From NCBI GenBank assembly GCA_014381925.1, contig JACNKR010000035.1, positions 1 to 54,185 on the forward strand: DNA of 54,185 nucleotides, given 5' to 3'. The notes under the pieces were generated by a model. The model was given only the letters and a program-made list of their open reading frames with translations. It made no database searches and was not told the origin of the DNA. The first letter of the stretch is position 1. Each line of letters begins with the position of its first letter. Shown in pieces: positions 9,068 to 17,897 of this stretch. Origin of the DNA: Fidelibacterota bacterium (GTDB lineage Bacteria > Fidelibacterota > Marinisomatia > SCGC-AAA003-L08 > GCA-2689995). A program made the position numbers and the translations under genes.

Positions 9068-9979
9068 ATGAAAATACTACTAATAATTATGACACTAGCA
9101 ATAAACTTCGCTCAAAATATTCAATATTATGAAAAAAATAATATAAAATTTGCGGATGTAGAAACAGATGAATATACATTTACATGTAGAATTGGAGGTC
9201 TGGAAAATGCGAAAGAAACTATAATTTTATTACATGGATTTCCAGAAACGTCTAGAATGTGGCAGGAGTTTATTAAGTTACTTGATGATAATGGATTTAG
9301 GGTAATTGCACCAGATCAACGCGGGTATAGCCCTGGAGCTCGTCCATCACAAATTTCAGATTATTCAATTGAAAAATTATCGAAAGATATTATTGATATC
9401 GCTGATGCATTTAAATTAAAATCTTTTCATTTAATTGGACATGATTGGGGCTCGGCTGTTGGTTGGCAAGTTGTCGCTAATAATCCAAGAAGAGTGTTAA
9501 CTTGGTCAGCACTTTCGGTACCACATTTAGATGCATTTATAAAATCGATTGCTAATAATTCAGAACAACAGAAAAAAAGTGAATATATTAAATTTTTTAA
9601 AAAACCAATTTTACCTGAAATATATTTTAAAATTTGTTTTTATAAGAATTTAAAAAAAATATGGAATCAAAGCACTTCAGCAGAGATTAATTCATATTTA
9701 GAAATATTCAAACAGAAAAATGCATTAAAGTCTGCTTTAAATTGGTATCGAGCAAATTTTAATGAAGCTCAAGACATTATTGGTGAAATTACAACCCCAA
9801 CATTAATTGTTTATGGATTAAATGATATGGCAATTGGAGAAGATAGTGTAGATAATTCAATCCAATTTTTAAAGGGTAAATATAAAATAGAAAAATTAAA
9901 TGCTGGACATTGGCTAATTCAAGAGGCTTATAATGAATTCTCAGAAGCTATTTTAAATTTTATAAATGATAATAATTAA
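9068..9979 (+). CDS. Alpha/beta hydrolase, epoxide-hydrolase / haloalkane-dehalogenase-like
   Basis: The 303-residue protein has the alpha/beta hydrolase fold. HGFPE at 56-60 is the oxyanion-hole motif of epoxide hydrolases. GHDWG at 124-128 is the nucleophile elbow with Asp126 rather than Ser, which points to epoxide hydrolase or dehalogenase chemistry. A late catalytic His lies in AGHWLIQEA, with YGLNDMAIG the probable acid loop. The first 15 or so residues look like a signal peptide, so the enzyme is probably exported, which is less common for this group. It overlaps the next gene by 14 bp. The substrate cannot be told. Confidence 0.85.
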   Translation: MKILLIIMTLAINFAQNIQYYEKNNIKFADVETDEYTFTCRIGGLENAKETIILLHGFPETSRMWQEFIKLLDDNGFRVIAPDQRGYSPGARPSQISDYSIEKLSKDIIDIADAFKLKSFHLIGHDWGSAVGWQVVANNPRRVLTWSALSVPHLDAFIKSIANNSEQQKKSEYIKFFKKPILPEIYFKICFYKNLKKIWNQSTSAEINSYLEIFKQKNALKSALNWYRANFNEAQDIIGEITTPTLIVYGLNDMAIGEDSVDNSIQFLKGKYKIEKLNAGHWLIQEAYNEFSEAILNFINDNN

Positions 9980-10469
9980 ATTAGTTATTATTTTATCAGT
10001 TCTTTTCAGTCAAGAAGTTTCTTGTTCAAAAGAAATTAATTATCATGAGAATGGAAAAATAGAATTTTGTCGACTTTCACAAAAAGATACGTTGTCTGGA
10101 CAAATACTTCCAAAAAATACGGGAGTTCATTTTACAGAAAAAGGTATTTTTAATTGGTGTTTTTTACCCGAAGATTTACTCATCCAAGGTCATTTATGTA
10201 GAGGTGGTGGACATAGTTTCATGACTAATTTCCATCCAAATGGACAACTTAAAATTGCTTGGTTAGCTGAAAATGAGATGATTCAAAATATACCCTGTTC
10301 AAAATTTAATTTTTTTTCTGCAATTTTTTATAGTTTTCATGGTAAATCGGGGAAGACTAGTTTTTATGAAAATGGCCAATTAAGATATTGTGAACTTTCT
10401 GAAAAAAAGACGATTAATGGAATTCAATATCAAAAAGGTGATGCAGTTCATTTTGAATTAAATCATTAA
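9966..10469 (+). CDS. Exported MORN-like repeat protein
   Basis: The 167-residue protein has an N-terminal signal sequence and three degenerate MORN-type repeats: NYHENGKIEFCRLS, NFHPNGQLKIAWLAE and SFYENGQLRYCELS. Several cysteines (in CRLS, WCFLP, CRGGG, PCSKF and YCELS) suggest a periplasmic or surface location with possible disulfides. It starts inside the 3' end of the hydrolase gene (14-bp overlap), so the two are probably co-expressed. It resembles the other MORN lipoprotein in the window only in its repeat pattern. Function unknown. Confidence 0.7.
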   Translation: MIIIKLVIILSVLFSQEVSCSKEINYHENGKIEFCRLSQKDTLSGQILPKNTGVHFTEKGIFNWCFLPEDLLIQGHLCRGGGHSFMTNFHPNGQLKIAWLAENEMIQNIPCSKFNFFSAIFYSFHGKSGKTSFYENGQLRYCELSEKKTINGIQYQKGDAVHFELNH

Positions 10470-10476
10470 TTTAATT
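10456..10476. terminator. AT-only inverted repeat between convergent genes
   Basis: AATTAAAT and ATTTAATT flank a five-base loop at the point where the MORN-like gene and the symporter gene converge. It could be a weak bidirectional terminator. With no G:C pairs it may also be chance in such AT-rich DNA. Confidence 0.3.
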
Positions 10477-11833
10477 ATTTCAATTTAAAAAACAATATCG
10501 TACTCATTAATAATCCAGGATACATTGGGTCTAATTGAAATAAGTATTGCGGATAACCCCAATTATCAAGATTATTAAATCCATGATAAAACCATAATAA
10601 AGTAATTATTAATGGGAATAAGAATTGATTTAAAGGCTGTTTTATTTTAATATGGTATAATCCTGATAAAATAGGAATAAGTAATACAGGAACAGCGATA
10701 GACCCCAATACATACCACATTTCAATTGCATTATTAAAAAACATAGAGAGTGTAAAACTTAAAACAGAAATGATGATTAAGCTATATTTTGTATTATTTA
10801 CGCTATCATTTTTATTTTTTAAATTTAATAATGGTGGTAAATCCATTCCTAAAGTATAGGCTGAAATAAATGTAAAGCTATCGATAGTTGACATAACTAT
10901 TGAAAATAAAGATACAATAAATATTGAATATGCCCTAGGTGATAGTACTAGTTTGGCTAAATCTAAATATGGACTTGTATCAATTTTAGGTAATATTGCA
11001 GAAGCATATATCCCTGTAGTAATTGTCATAATATCAAAAACAATCCAAAATCCAACAGAAATTAAGATACCTTTTTTTACGGTTTTAACATCTGTGCCTG
11101 AAAATGATCTTTGAAAAAAACCAGGGTCAATAAAAGTGATTAGTGCAATAAATCCCCAAACAAAAATAGTCGTCCAAGAAAAATTGCCCGGAATTTGAAA
11201 TATCTCAATTGGTGCATTTTTATGTAAAAAATCAATTCCACCATAATTTTGTTTTAAATTCCAAAGTATTAAACTAAACCCTAGAAACATTAAAATAAAT
11301 TGTAATTTATCTGTTCGAACAATTGATGAAAATCCACCTCTTATAGAATAAAGAACCGAAATTGAAATTCCAATTATTATCGCAACATATTCGGGGATTT
11401 CCCAAAAACTTTGAATTAAAATTGAAAATATTTTTAAATAGGGTGCAGGGGATGCAATCAATAATATTAATATTATTGAAATTATTCCAGGCATTTTTCC
11501 AAATTGTGTATGAATTAAGGATGGAATAGATTGAATGTTTTTAGTAATAATTTTTGGTGCAAAAAATAATGCAAAACCAATTGCAGCGATATAATAGAAA
11601 ACGCCAAAAATGAGAATAGTTACAATTCCATTTTCATAAGAAAATCGTCCAACTTCTAAAATTCCACCATACCAAGTACTGACAAGTGTAGCTATAAAAG
11701 CGGGAAGAGTTAATCTTCTCCCCGCAAAAATAAATGAGTCTTTATCTGATTTTGATTTTTTGAAAAAACCTATTCCATAAATAATAATGAAATAGCTTAG
11801 AATTACTCCCTGTATGAGAGTAGGCTTAATCAT
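10475..11833 (-). CDS. Sodium:solute symporter family permease, probable thiamine or thiamine-precursor importer
   Basis: The 452-residue protein is a polytopic inner-membrane transporter of the SSS family, with about 12-13 hydrophobic segments. It has family features such as the RGGFSSIVRTDKLQFILM segment, which corresponds to the conserved region after the sixth helix. Its ATG overlaps the stop of the upstream TonB-dependent receptor (TAATG), so the two are translated together under one TPP riboswitch. From that context I infer uptake of thiamine, or of its pyrimidine precursor, driven by a sodium gradient. SSS transporters called ThiV are known from other TPP-regulated operons. Sequence alone does not prove it is ThiV. 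Confidence 0.82.
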   Translation of the reverse strand: MIKPTLIQGVILSYFIIIYGIGFFKKSKSDKDSFIFAGRRLTLPAFIATLVSTWYGGILEVGRFSYENGIVTILIFGVFYYIAAIGFALFFAPKIITKNIQSIPSLIHTQFGKMPGIISIILILLIASPAPYLKIFSILIQSFWEIPEYVAIIIGISISVLYSIRGGFSSIVRTDKLQFILMFLGFSLILWNLKQNYGGIDFLHKNAPIEIFQIPGNFSWTTIFVWGFIALITFIDPGFFQRSFSGTDVKTVKKGILISVGFWIVFDIMTITTGIYASAILPKIDTSPYLDLAKLVLSPRAYSIFIVSLFSIVMSTIDSFTFISAYTLGMDLPPLLNLKNKNDSVNNTKYSLIIISVLSFTLSMFFNNAIEMWYVLGSIAVPVLLIPILSGLYHIKIKQPLNQFLFPLIITLLWFYHGFNNLDNWGYPQYLFQLDPMYPGLLMSTILFFKLK

Positions 11834-14244
11834 TAAAATTGATAACTTAGTTTAATACCAATTTCTCGAGGGTTTCCATAACTCAAGTATAATTTATCTT
11901 CGTAATTTGGTGGTTCTAATCCAAAGTAAAACCCTCTGACTGCATACCGTTGGTCTGTAATATTTTTACCCCAAATTGAAATAGTAAAATTATTTTTATG
12001 AAATCCTATATTCATATTTACTAATGAATATCGATTTGATTTTTCATCGTGACTATCCGAAAAATAATAATCATCCTTAGAAGTAATATTTCCATTTATA
12101 AATAATCCTGAATTATGGTTATAATAAAGATTTAATGAATTATTGAAATTGGGTGCCATTGCTTGTTCTCTATTCCCAGAAGATTCCATAACTGGATTTG
12201 TAAAAGTAGAATCATCTACAGCATAACCAACAGGGTATGAAAATTCATTAACATGGGTTTTCAAATAGCCCATTGAGTAATTTAATTTTAAGCATGCTAA
12301 AATTTCAATTGTTGTTTCTAATTCAAACCCACTATTATATCCAGAAGATGCATTGGAAGTAAAGTAGGTGAAACTATTAGGGTCGTTTTCAACTTGCTGG
12401 CTTGAAATTTGAACTTGTAAATCAGTCCTTTTCATATTAAATATGGCAAAATTCATTTTAGCTTTCTTCCAAGTTAATCGTCCACCTATTTCAAAATTTA
12501 AATTATATTCAGGATTATAAAACCTTGAATTCATATTTAAATAAGGATGTTGATTAATTCCTCCTGCTTTATAACCTTTTGCGATTGAAGCATAAACAAG
12601 AAGTTTTTTACTTATTTGGTTTCTAAATGAGATATTTAAGCCAATGAAATTATCTGTTTTAGAAGTATCAATTACTGGCAAATTAGTATCCATATAATAA
12701 TAACTATTATAAAAGTTTTCAGCATTTGCGAAATAATCAATCTGATGATTTTCGAATCTGAAATTGGTATTTAATTCTGACGATTCCGAAATTTTTGCAT
12801 TATAATTACTGTAAATTGCTGTACTTTGGATTTTAAATTCACTGGATAAATGTGTAGCATCTCCTCCAAATAACCACCCTGTTGCTTCATCTGTTTGAGA
12901 TGTAATACTTAAATAAAACCCTGATATAAATGATCCGTTGAGCGGAAGATTTAAATTATCACTTGAATAGAATGTAATTTCATTTGAAGATGTATTTTTT
13001 CTTCTATTTGTTTCATCCCAAAATTCATAATTCCAACCCTCAACATCTGGGTCAAATCCATATTCAATTAACCATAGTGAATCATTCCCCCAATCACCAT
13101 CATAACTATGAACCATTTCACTATTAGAATTTGAAAATTTATACACAGTATTAAATTCTAAAAATTCTGGTAAATTTACTTTTACAGCATTTGCATTCGT
13201 TTCCTGTGAATCCATTCCTTGTTGATTTGTATAAGTTATAAAATCTTCATTATTATCAGGTGCCCAAGCATCATACTTATTATTCAATTTTGAATTTAAA
13301 TTTGTAAATGATAAAGATAAATTATTTAACGGTTTCCAATGGAATTTAGTCCTAATAAAAGATTCATCTTTTCCATTTGTATTATTCTTATTTACAAAAA
13401 TATTTTCTCTAAATCCATTTTGAGAATGTTGTGTTCCTGCAACTCTAAATGAAAGAGTCCTTAATAATGGTCCTCCAAATGCACCCGAATAAGTTTTACC
13501 ATTATCTGTAGAAAAGTTTGATTCAAATGTTCCATTAAAAAAAGGTGTTGGGTTTTTGGTAATAATATTAATTGACCCTGCCATTGCATTTGGTCCAAAA
13601 ACGGTGGATTGAGGTCCTTTAAAAATTTCTATTTGGTTCACATCAAAAAGATGTCCAAGCATTCCAATTCCACTAAAATCTATACCATCCATTAAAAATC
13701 CTACCGAATAATTTGGAGGACCTTCACCAGCATAATGGCTTCGCTCACCAATCCCACGGATTTGAAAATAGCGAGGTCGTGAAGTTCCACTTGAATAATT
13801 TAAGTTCGGAATCTGTTCGATTAATCCTTGAAGATGTACATCTGATTTTATTGATAAGTCTTTTGAATTAAATAGAGTTACAGATGCAGGTGTATTATAT
13901 AAATCTCGTTGTTCTAAGGATGAATTTACATAAACATCTTTTCCAAGTAAGTTAGAAGTTTTAAGTATTATTACCATTTTTGAATCGGATTTTAACTGAA
14001 TACTTTCAAATCCAATATGTGAAAATGTTAATAGAATATCATTTTTCATATCCAATCTAAACTGTCCATTTTCATCACTATGTGTTCCAGTATTTTGATT
14101 ATATATATTTACATTCGATATTGGATTACCTGAAATATCGGTAACTATTCCAGAAATTGTGTCTGAAAAAGAAATTGAGGTTATTAAAAGTAAGATTAAT
14201 ATTGGAAGAGAATTATTCCAAATTGTTGATTGTGTAAATTTCAT
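11833..14244 (-). CDS. TonB-dependent outer-membrane receptor, probable thiamine receptor
   Basis: The 803-residue protein has a signal peptide, then a carboxypeptidase-regulatory-like domain (about 30-92, with GIVTDISGNPISNVNIYN). The plug domain (about 110-230) includes QIRGIGERSHY and GPQSTVFGPNAMAGSINIIT. A 22-strand-type barrel follows and ends in Phe (LSYQF), as needed for BAM-dependent assembly. It brings scarce ligands across the outer membrane using TonB energy. GGAGG lies six bases before the ATG and is part of the 3' end of the TPP riboswitch, so translation is probably shut off when TPP is abundant. The ligand is inferred to be thiamine or a thiamine phosphate. The paired symporter would complete import. 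Confidence 0.93.
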   Translation of the reverse strand: MKFTQSTIWNNSLPILILLLITSISFSDTISGIVTDISGNPISNVNIYNQNTGTHSDENGQFRLDMKNDILLTFSHIGFESIQLKSDSKMVIILKTSNLLGKDVYVNSSLEQRDLYNTPASVTLFNSKDLSIKSDVHLQGLIEQIPNLNYSSGTSRPRYFQIRGIGERSHYAGEGPPNYSVGFLMDGIDFSGIGMLGHLFDVNQIEIFKGPQSTVFGPNAMAGSINIITKNPTPFFNGTFESNFSTDNGKTYSGAFGGPLLRTLSFRVAGTQHSQNGFRENIFVNKNNTNGKDESFIRTKFHWKPLNNLSLSFTNLNSKLNNKYDAWAPDNNEDFITYTNQQGMDSQETNANAVKVNLPEFLEFNTVYKFSNSNSEMVHSYDGDWGNDSLWLIEYGFDPDVEGWNYEFWDETNRRKNTSSNEITFYSSDNLNLPLNGSFISGFYLSITSQTDEATGWLFGGDATHLSSEFKIQSTAIYSNYNAKISESSELNTNFRFENHQIDYFANAENFYNSYYYMDTNLPVIDTSKTDNFIGLNISFRNQISKKLLVYASIAKGYKAGGINQHPYLNMNSRFYNPEYNLNFEIGGRLTWKKAKMNFAIFNMKRTDLQVQISSQQVENDPNSFTYFTSNASSGYNSGFELETTIEILACLKLNYSMGYLKTHVNEFSYPVGYAVDDSTFTNPVMESSGNREQAMAPNFNNSLNLYYNHNSGLFINGNITSKDDYYFSDSHDEKSNRYSLVNMNIGFHKNNFTISIWGKNITDQRYAVRGFYFGLEPPNYEDKLYLSYGNPREIGIKLSYQF

Positions 14245-14249
14245 TGTTT

Positions 14250-14329
14250 TCCTCCGCTAGTTTTAGCTAGTTCAGGTTCAAAGGGTGTGTTCTCAGTCCA
14301 TAATTCTTATTAATTTTGGACACCCCTAA
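14250..14329 (-). promoter_or_regulatory. TPP riboswitch (THI element)
   Basis: Read on the minus strand, the leader contains the hallmark conserved pieces of the TPP aptamer in order: GGGGTG, then CTGAGA, then ACCC, then GAACCTGA, ending in GCGGAGGAAAA. The last segment contains the Shine-Dalgarno GGAGG for the TonB receptor, which starts six bases later. Closing of the terminal stem by TPP should hide the ribosome site, giving translational repression. No separate terminator hairpin is visible between aptamer and gene, in keeping with that mode. Confidence 0.95.
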
Positions 14330-14429
14330 CTATAATAATTTAAACATATATTATAATTTGATAAAAAACCAAAATATAATTTTGAATATAATTTAAACCT
14401 TAATTTATATATAATATAAAAATGAAAAA

Positions 14430-16919
14430 ATGATAATTATGAAAAAAATTATTTATATAGTTTTATTAAGCTCATTCATATTCTTTATAAATTTTAAAAT
14501 TGAGAAAAATGAAATAAATGAAAAAATTTATAAAGGATTACTTGTTAAAAAACCATTTGGTACTCCAATTCAAAAAGAGCCTTCTGCAATTCCAAATGAA
14601 TGGTTTGGTCAACAACGGACATGGCCACATGGTAAATTTGATGAATCTTTTTATTTAGAATCTTTAAACTTAGTTTCAAATTTTAGACAAGAACGAAATC
14701 AGAGTCCATCTAGAGAAGATTGGATTCAAATTGGACCAACAAATATAGGCGGTCGAATTACAGATATAGAAATACATGAGGATGCTCCCGATACAATTTA
14801 TATTGGTTCTGCATCTGGTGGAATATATAAATCGATTGATAATGCACAATCATGGACTCATATCTTTAAAAATGCTCCCGTAATTTCAATTGGTGATATT
14901 GCTATTGATAATAATAATCAAAATATAATTTATGTAGGTACTGGAGAGGCAAATTCATCAAGTTTTAGTTTTCCAGGAAATGGACTATATAAATCCGTTG
15001 ATGGAGGTGGATCATGGCATCAATCTGGATTAATCGAATCTGCGTATTTTGGAAGAATTATAGTTGACTATTCAAATTCAAATAATATATTTTCTGCTGT
15101 GTGTGGTAGTCTTTTCTCACCGGGACCTCATCGAGGAATTTATAGATCACAAGATAGTGGTGATACTTGGGAGAATATTTTATTTGTTACAGATTCAACT
15201 TCAGCAATTGATTTAGTTCAACATCCAACAAATCCAAACATACTTTATGCATCAATGTGGGAACGCATTAGAGGATTAAATTATCGACGATCTGGTGGTC
15301 CAAGTTCTGGAATATATAAAACGATTGATGGAGGTGATAGTTGGGTTGAATTAACTAATGGGCTACCTCAGAGTGAATTTGTTGGTCGAATTGGAATTGA
15401 TATCAGCAAATCAAATCCAGAAATATTATATGCTTTCTATGATAAGCAAATGAGTGGTGACGAAGAAAATTCATTTATGGGGATATATAAAACAATTGAT
15501 AATGGAGAATCATGGCAGCAAACAAATGACCAAAACCTTGAAGTAATGAATCGAAGTTTTGGATGGTATTTTGGTCAAATGAGAGTTGACCCAATAAATC
15601 CAGATATTGCTTATGCTTTAGGTGTTGAATTAGCAAAAACAATAAATGGGGGAGGTTCATGGGAGGTAATTGCAGGATATTTTAATTCTGATATTATACA
15701 TGTGGATAATCATGCCATGGAGTTTTTACCTCAACAGAATAAAATTTGGGTAGGAAATGACGGTGGACTATATAATACGTTGGATGAAGGAATTACATGG
15801 AATCATTTTAATAATATACCACTTACGCAATTTTATAAAATGGAAATTGATCCTTCTAATTCTGATGTAGTTTTAGGAGGGACGCAAGATAATGGTACAA
15901 ATAGAGGTGATGGAATTATAGATCATTGGGAAAATATTTTAGGTGGAGATGGTTTTTATTCTGAAATTCATCCAGAAAATTCGAATATTATTTATTCAGA
16001 ATATCAATGGGGGCAAATAAGAAAGTCGGTAAATGGAGGTGCTAGTTGGTCTAGTATTGGATTTGAATTTAGAGATGATCGGAAAAATTGGTCTACACCA
16101 TTCTTTATGAATATAAATAATCCAGAGCACTTAATTGTAGGGACATACCGAGTTTGGAAAACTATCGATGGGGGAAATTCTTTTTATAGTATTAGTGAAG
16201 ATTTGACTCAAGGTGATGATGGATCAAGTTATCATACTATTACATGTTTAGCACAAAGCCATTTAATTCCTAATTTACTTCTTACAGGTTCAGATGATGG
16301 GAGAGTTCATCTATCAGTAAATGAAGGTGAATGGAACGAAATATCTAATGGATTGCCACAAAGGTGGATTACTTCAGTTGAATTTGATCCGATTGATGAA
16401 AATACAATTTATACTACAATATCAGGATTTAGATGGGATGAATCAGAGTCACATATATTTAAGTCAGATGATTTAGGGGAGACATGGTTTTCGATTCAAG
16501 GTGATTTACCTGAATTTCCTGTGAATTGTATAGTAATTAACCCTGGATTAAATTCACATATATTAGTAGGAACCGATGCAGGTGTATTTGGCACAAGTGA
16601 TGGTGGATTACAATGGAGCGTCTTTGGTAATAATTTACCAGCGGTACCGATAACTGATTTAAAATTTCATAATCCTTCTCATACACTCATTGTGGGTACT
16701 TATGGATGTTCATCTTATAAATTGAATTGGAATCCTATTTTATTAGGTGACCCCACGATGGATGGAGTTATAAATGTGACAGATATTATATTAATAATCA
16801 ATATAATTCTAGAACAAATGATACCTTCAGATAATGAATTTATATACAGTGATTTAAATGAAGATAATATCATTAATGTATTAGATATTATAGCAGTTGT
16901 AAATTTAATTTTATCTTAA
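14430..16919 (+). CDS. Secreted BNR-repeat beta-propeller protein (sialidase / VPS10-like) with C-terminal dockerin-like repeats
   Basis: The 829-residue protein starts with a hydrophobic signal or anchor. It then carries about twelve Asp-box-type repeats of the form YKTIDGGDSW, for example YKSVDGGGSW, YRSQDSGDTW, YKTIDNGESW, RKSVNGGASW and FKSDDLGETW. They make one or two beta-propellers like those of xyloglucanases, sialidases and Vps10-type sortilin domains. The residues needed to call it an enzyme are not recognisable. The C-terminal 60 residues are paired dockerin-like repeats (GDPTMDGVINVTDII and NEDNIINVLDIIAV). An in-frame ATG at 14439 is an equally good start, and neither has a clear Shine-Dalgarno. 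It diverges from the TPP-regulated operon. Confidence 0.82.
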   Translation: MIIMKKIIYIVLLSSFIFFINFKIEKNEINEKIYKGLLVKKPFGTPIQKEPSAIPNEWFGQQRTWPHGKFDESFYLESLNLVSNFRQERNQSPSREDWIQIGPTNIGGRITDIEIHEDAPDTIYIGSASGGIYKSIDNAQSWTHIFKNAPVISIGDIAIDNNNQNIIYVGTGEANSSSFSFPGNGLYKSVDGGGSWHQSGLIESAYFGRIIVDYSNSNNIFSAVCGSLFSPGPHRGIYRSQDSGDTWENILFVTDSTSAIDLVQHPTNPNILYASMWERIRGLNYRRSGGPSSGIYKTIDGGDSWVELTNGLPQSEFVGRIGIDISKSNPEILYAFYDKQMSGDEENSFMGIYKTIDNGESWQQTNDQNLEVMNRSFGWYFGQMRVDPINPDIAYALGVELAKTINGGGSWEVIAGYFNSDIIHVDNHAMEFLPQQNKIWVGNDGGLYNTLDEGITWNHFNNIPLTQFYKMEIDPSNSDVVLGGTQDNGTNRGDGIIDHWENILGGDGFYSEIHPENSNIIYSEYQWGQIRKSVNGGASWSSIGFEFRDDRKNWSTPFFMNINNPEHLIVGTYRVWKTIDGGNSFYSISEDLTQGDDGSSYHTITCLAQSHLIPNLLLTGSDDGRVHLSVNEGEWNEISNGLPQRWITSVEFDPIDENTIYTTISGFRWDESESHIFKSDDLGETWFSIQGDLPEFPVNCIVINPGLNSHILVGTDAGVFGTSDGGLQWSVFGNNLPAVPITDLKFHNPSHTLIVGTYGCSSYKLNWNPILLGDPTMDGVINVTDIILIINIILEQMIPSDNEFIYSDLNEDNIINVLDIIAVVNLILS

Positions 16920-16939
16920 AAAGTAAAATAGAAAAAAAT

Positions 16940-17326
16940 ATGAGTAAAAATAAAGATATTGGAAAAGCATTATGGTTTGATTTAACAATTCCAAATGCAA
17001 ATGAAGTAAAAGACTTTTATTCTAATACGATTGGATGGAATTCAACTGAACATAAAATGGGTGATTATTCGGATTATAATATGATTTCACCTATAAATGG
17101 AGAAACATTGGCAGGAATTTGTCACGCCAATGGAATAAATAAGGAAATGCCGCCTATATGGATGGTTTATTTTTGTGTTGAAAGTCTTGAAGAAAAAATA
17201 GAATTTGTAAAGAAAAATAATGGTGAAATCCTTCGTGGACCAATTGATACTGGTTCAATGGGAAAGTACATTGTAATTAAAGATCCTGCTGGTGCAATTT
17301 GTGCATTGTGGGAAAAAGGAAAGTAA
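16940..17326 (+). CDS. VOC-family (glyoxalase/bleomycin-resistance-like) protein
   Basis: The 128-residue protein has one vicinal-oxygen-chelate module: the beta-alpha-beta start KALWFDLTIPNANEVKDFYS, then WMVYFCVESLEEKIEFVKKNNG and the final strand YIVIKDPAGAICALWE. The family includes glyoxalases, dioxygenases and drug-binding proteins, and the substrate cannot be told. It lies 20 bp downstream of the propeller gene and may be co-transcribed, but no functional link is apparent. Confidence 0.85.
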   Translation: MSKNKDIGKALWFDLTIPNANEVKDFYSNTIGWNSTEHKMGDYSDYNMISPINGETLAGICHANGINKEMPPIWMVYFCVESLEEKIEFVKKNNGEILRGPIDTGSMGKYIVIKDPAGAICALWEKGK

Positions 17327-17423
17327 AATAAATATATTAAATTTAAATTCTCAAAATACTATTTTTCTTGCCAACACACTTCATAGTAAATTGAAGTAAA
17401 TAACAATGAAGTATTTAATATAA

Positions 17424-17885
17424 ATGGAAGTTGTCAGAAATTTAGATTGGAATAAAATGTTAGAAATTCTTAATCGATTGGAATTTTTTAAACAGTTCTC
17501 AAGTTATGAGAAAAGAAAAACTATCGATATGAAGACTCAATTCCTAATATTTAGAGAAAATGAATATTTAGTAAAAGAAAATAGTACTGAAAATGCATTT
17601 TATATAATAGTGGAAGGTGAAGTTAGAGTTGTAAAAGGTAAAAAGGAAATTGAATTAGCAACCTTAACTGTTGGTGATTTTTTTGGTGAGTATGCATTTT
17701 TAACAAATACAGAGCGAACGGCAAGTATTATTGCAAATAATTTAGTCATAGTATTTAAAATTGATAAAGACTTATTCGACCATTTAGAATCTGAAACCCG
17801 CGAAAAATTCAAAGATTATATCATAAAAAGATTAGTTGAACGACTAGATGATTTGAATGATGTAATTATTAAGTCAAAAAAATAA
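17424..17885 (+). CDS. Stand-alone cyclic-nucleotide-binding domain protein
   Basis: The 153-residue protein is a single cNMP-binding beta-roll. It contains VEGEVRVV (about 63-70), then FGEYAFL (87-93) and ERTAS (97-101). These correspond to the phosphate-binding cassette, with its Glu and the Arg98 that contacts the cyclic phosphate. It therefore looks able to bind a cyclic nucleotide. There is no helix-turn-helix after the domain, so it is not a CRP-type repressor or activator. It may be a regulatory partner of another protein. It ends 12 bp before the probable start of the symporter gene, so they are likely in one transcript. Confidence 0.85.
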   Translation: MEVVRNLDWNKMLEILNRLEFFKQFSSYEKRKTIDMKTQFLIFRENEYLVKENSTENAFYIIVEGEVRVVKGKKEIELATLTVGDFFGEYAFLTNTERTASIIANNLVIVFKIDKDLFDHLESETREKFKDYIIKRLVERLDDLNDVIIKSKK

Positions 17886-17897
17886 AAAGGTTATTAA

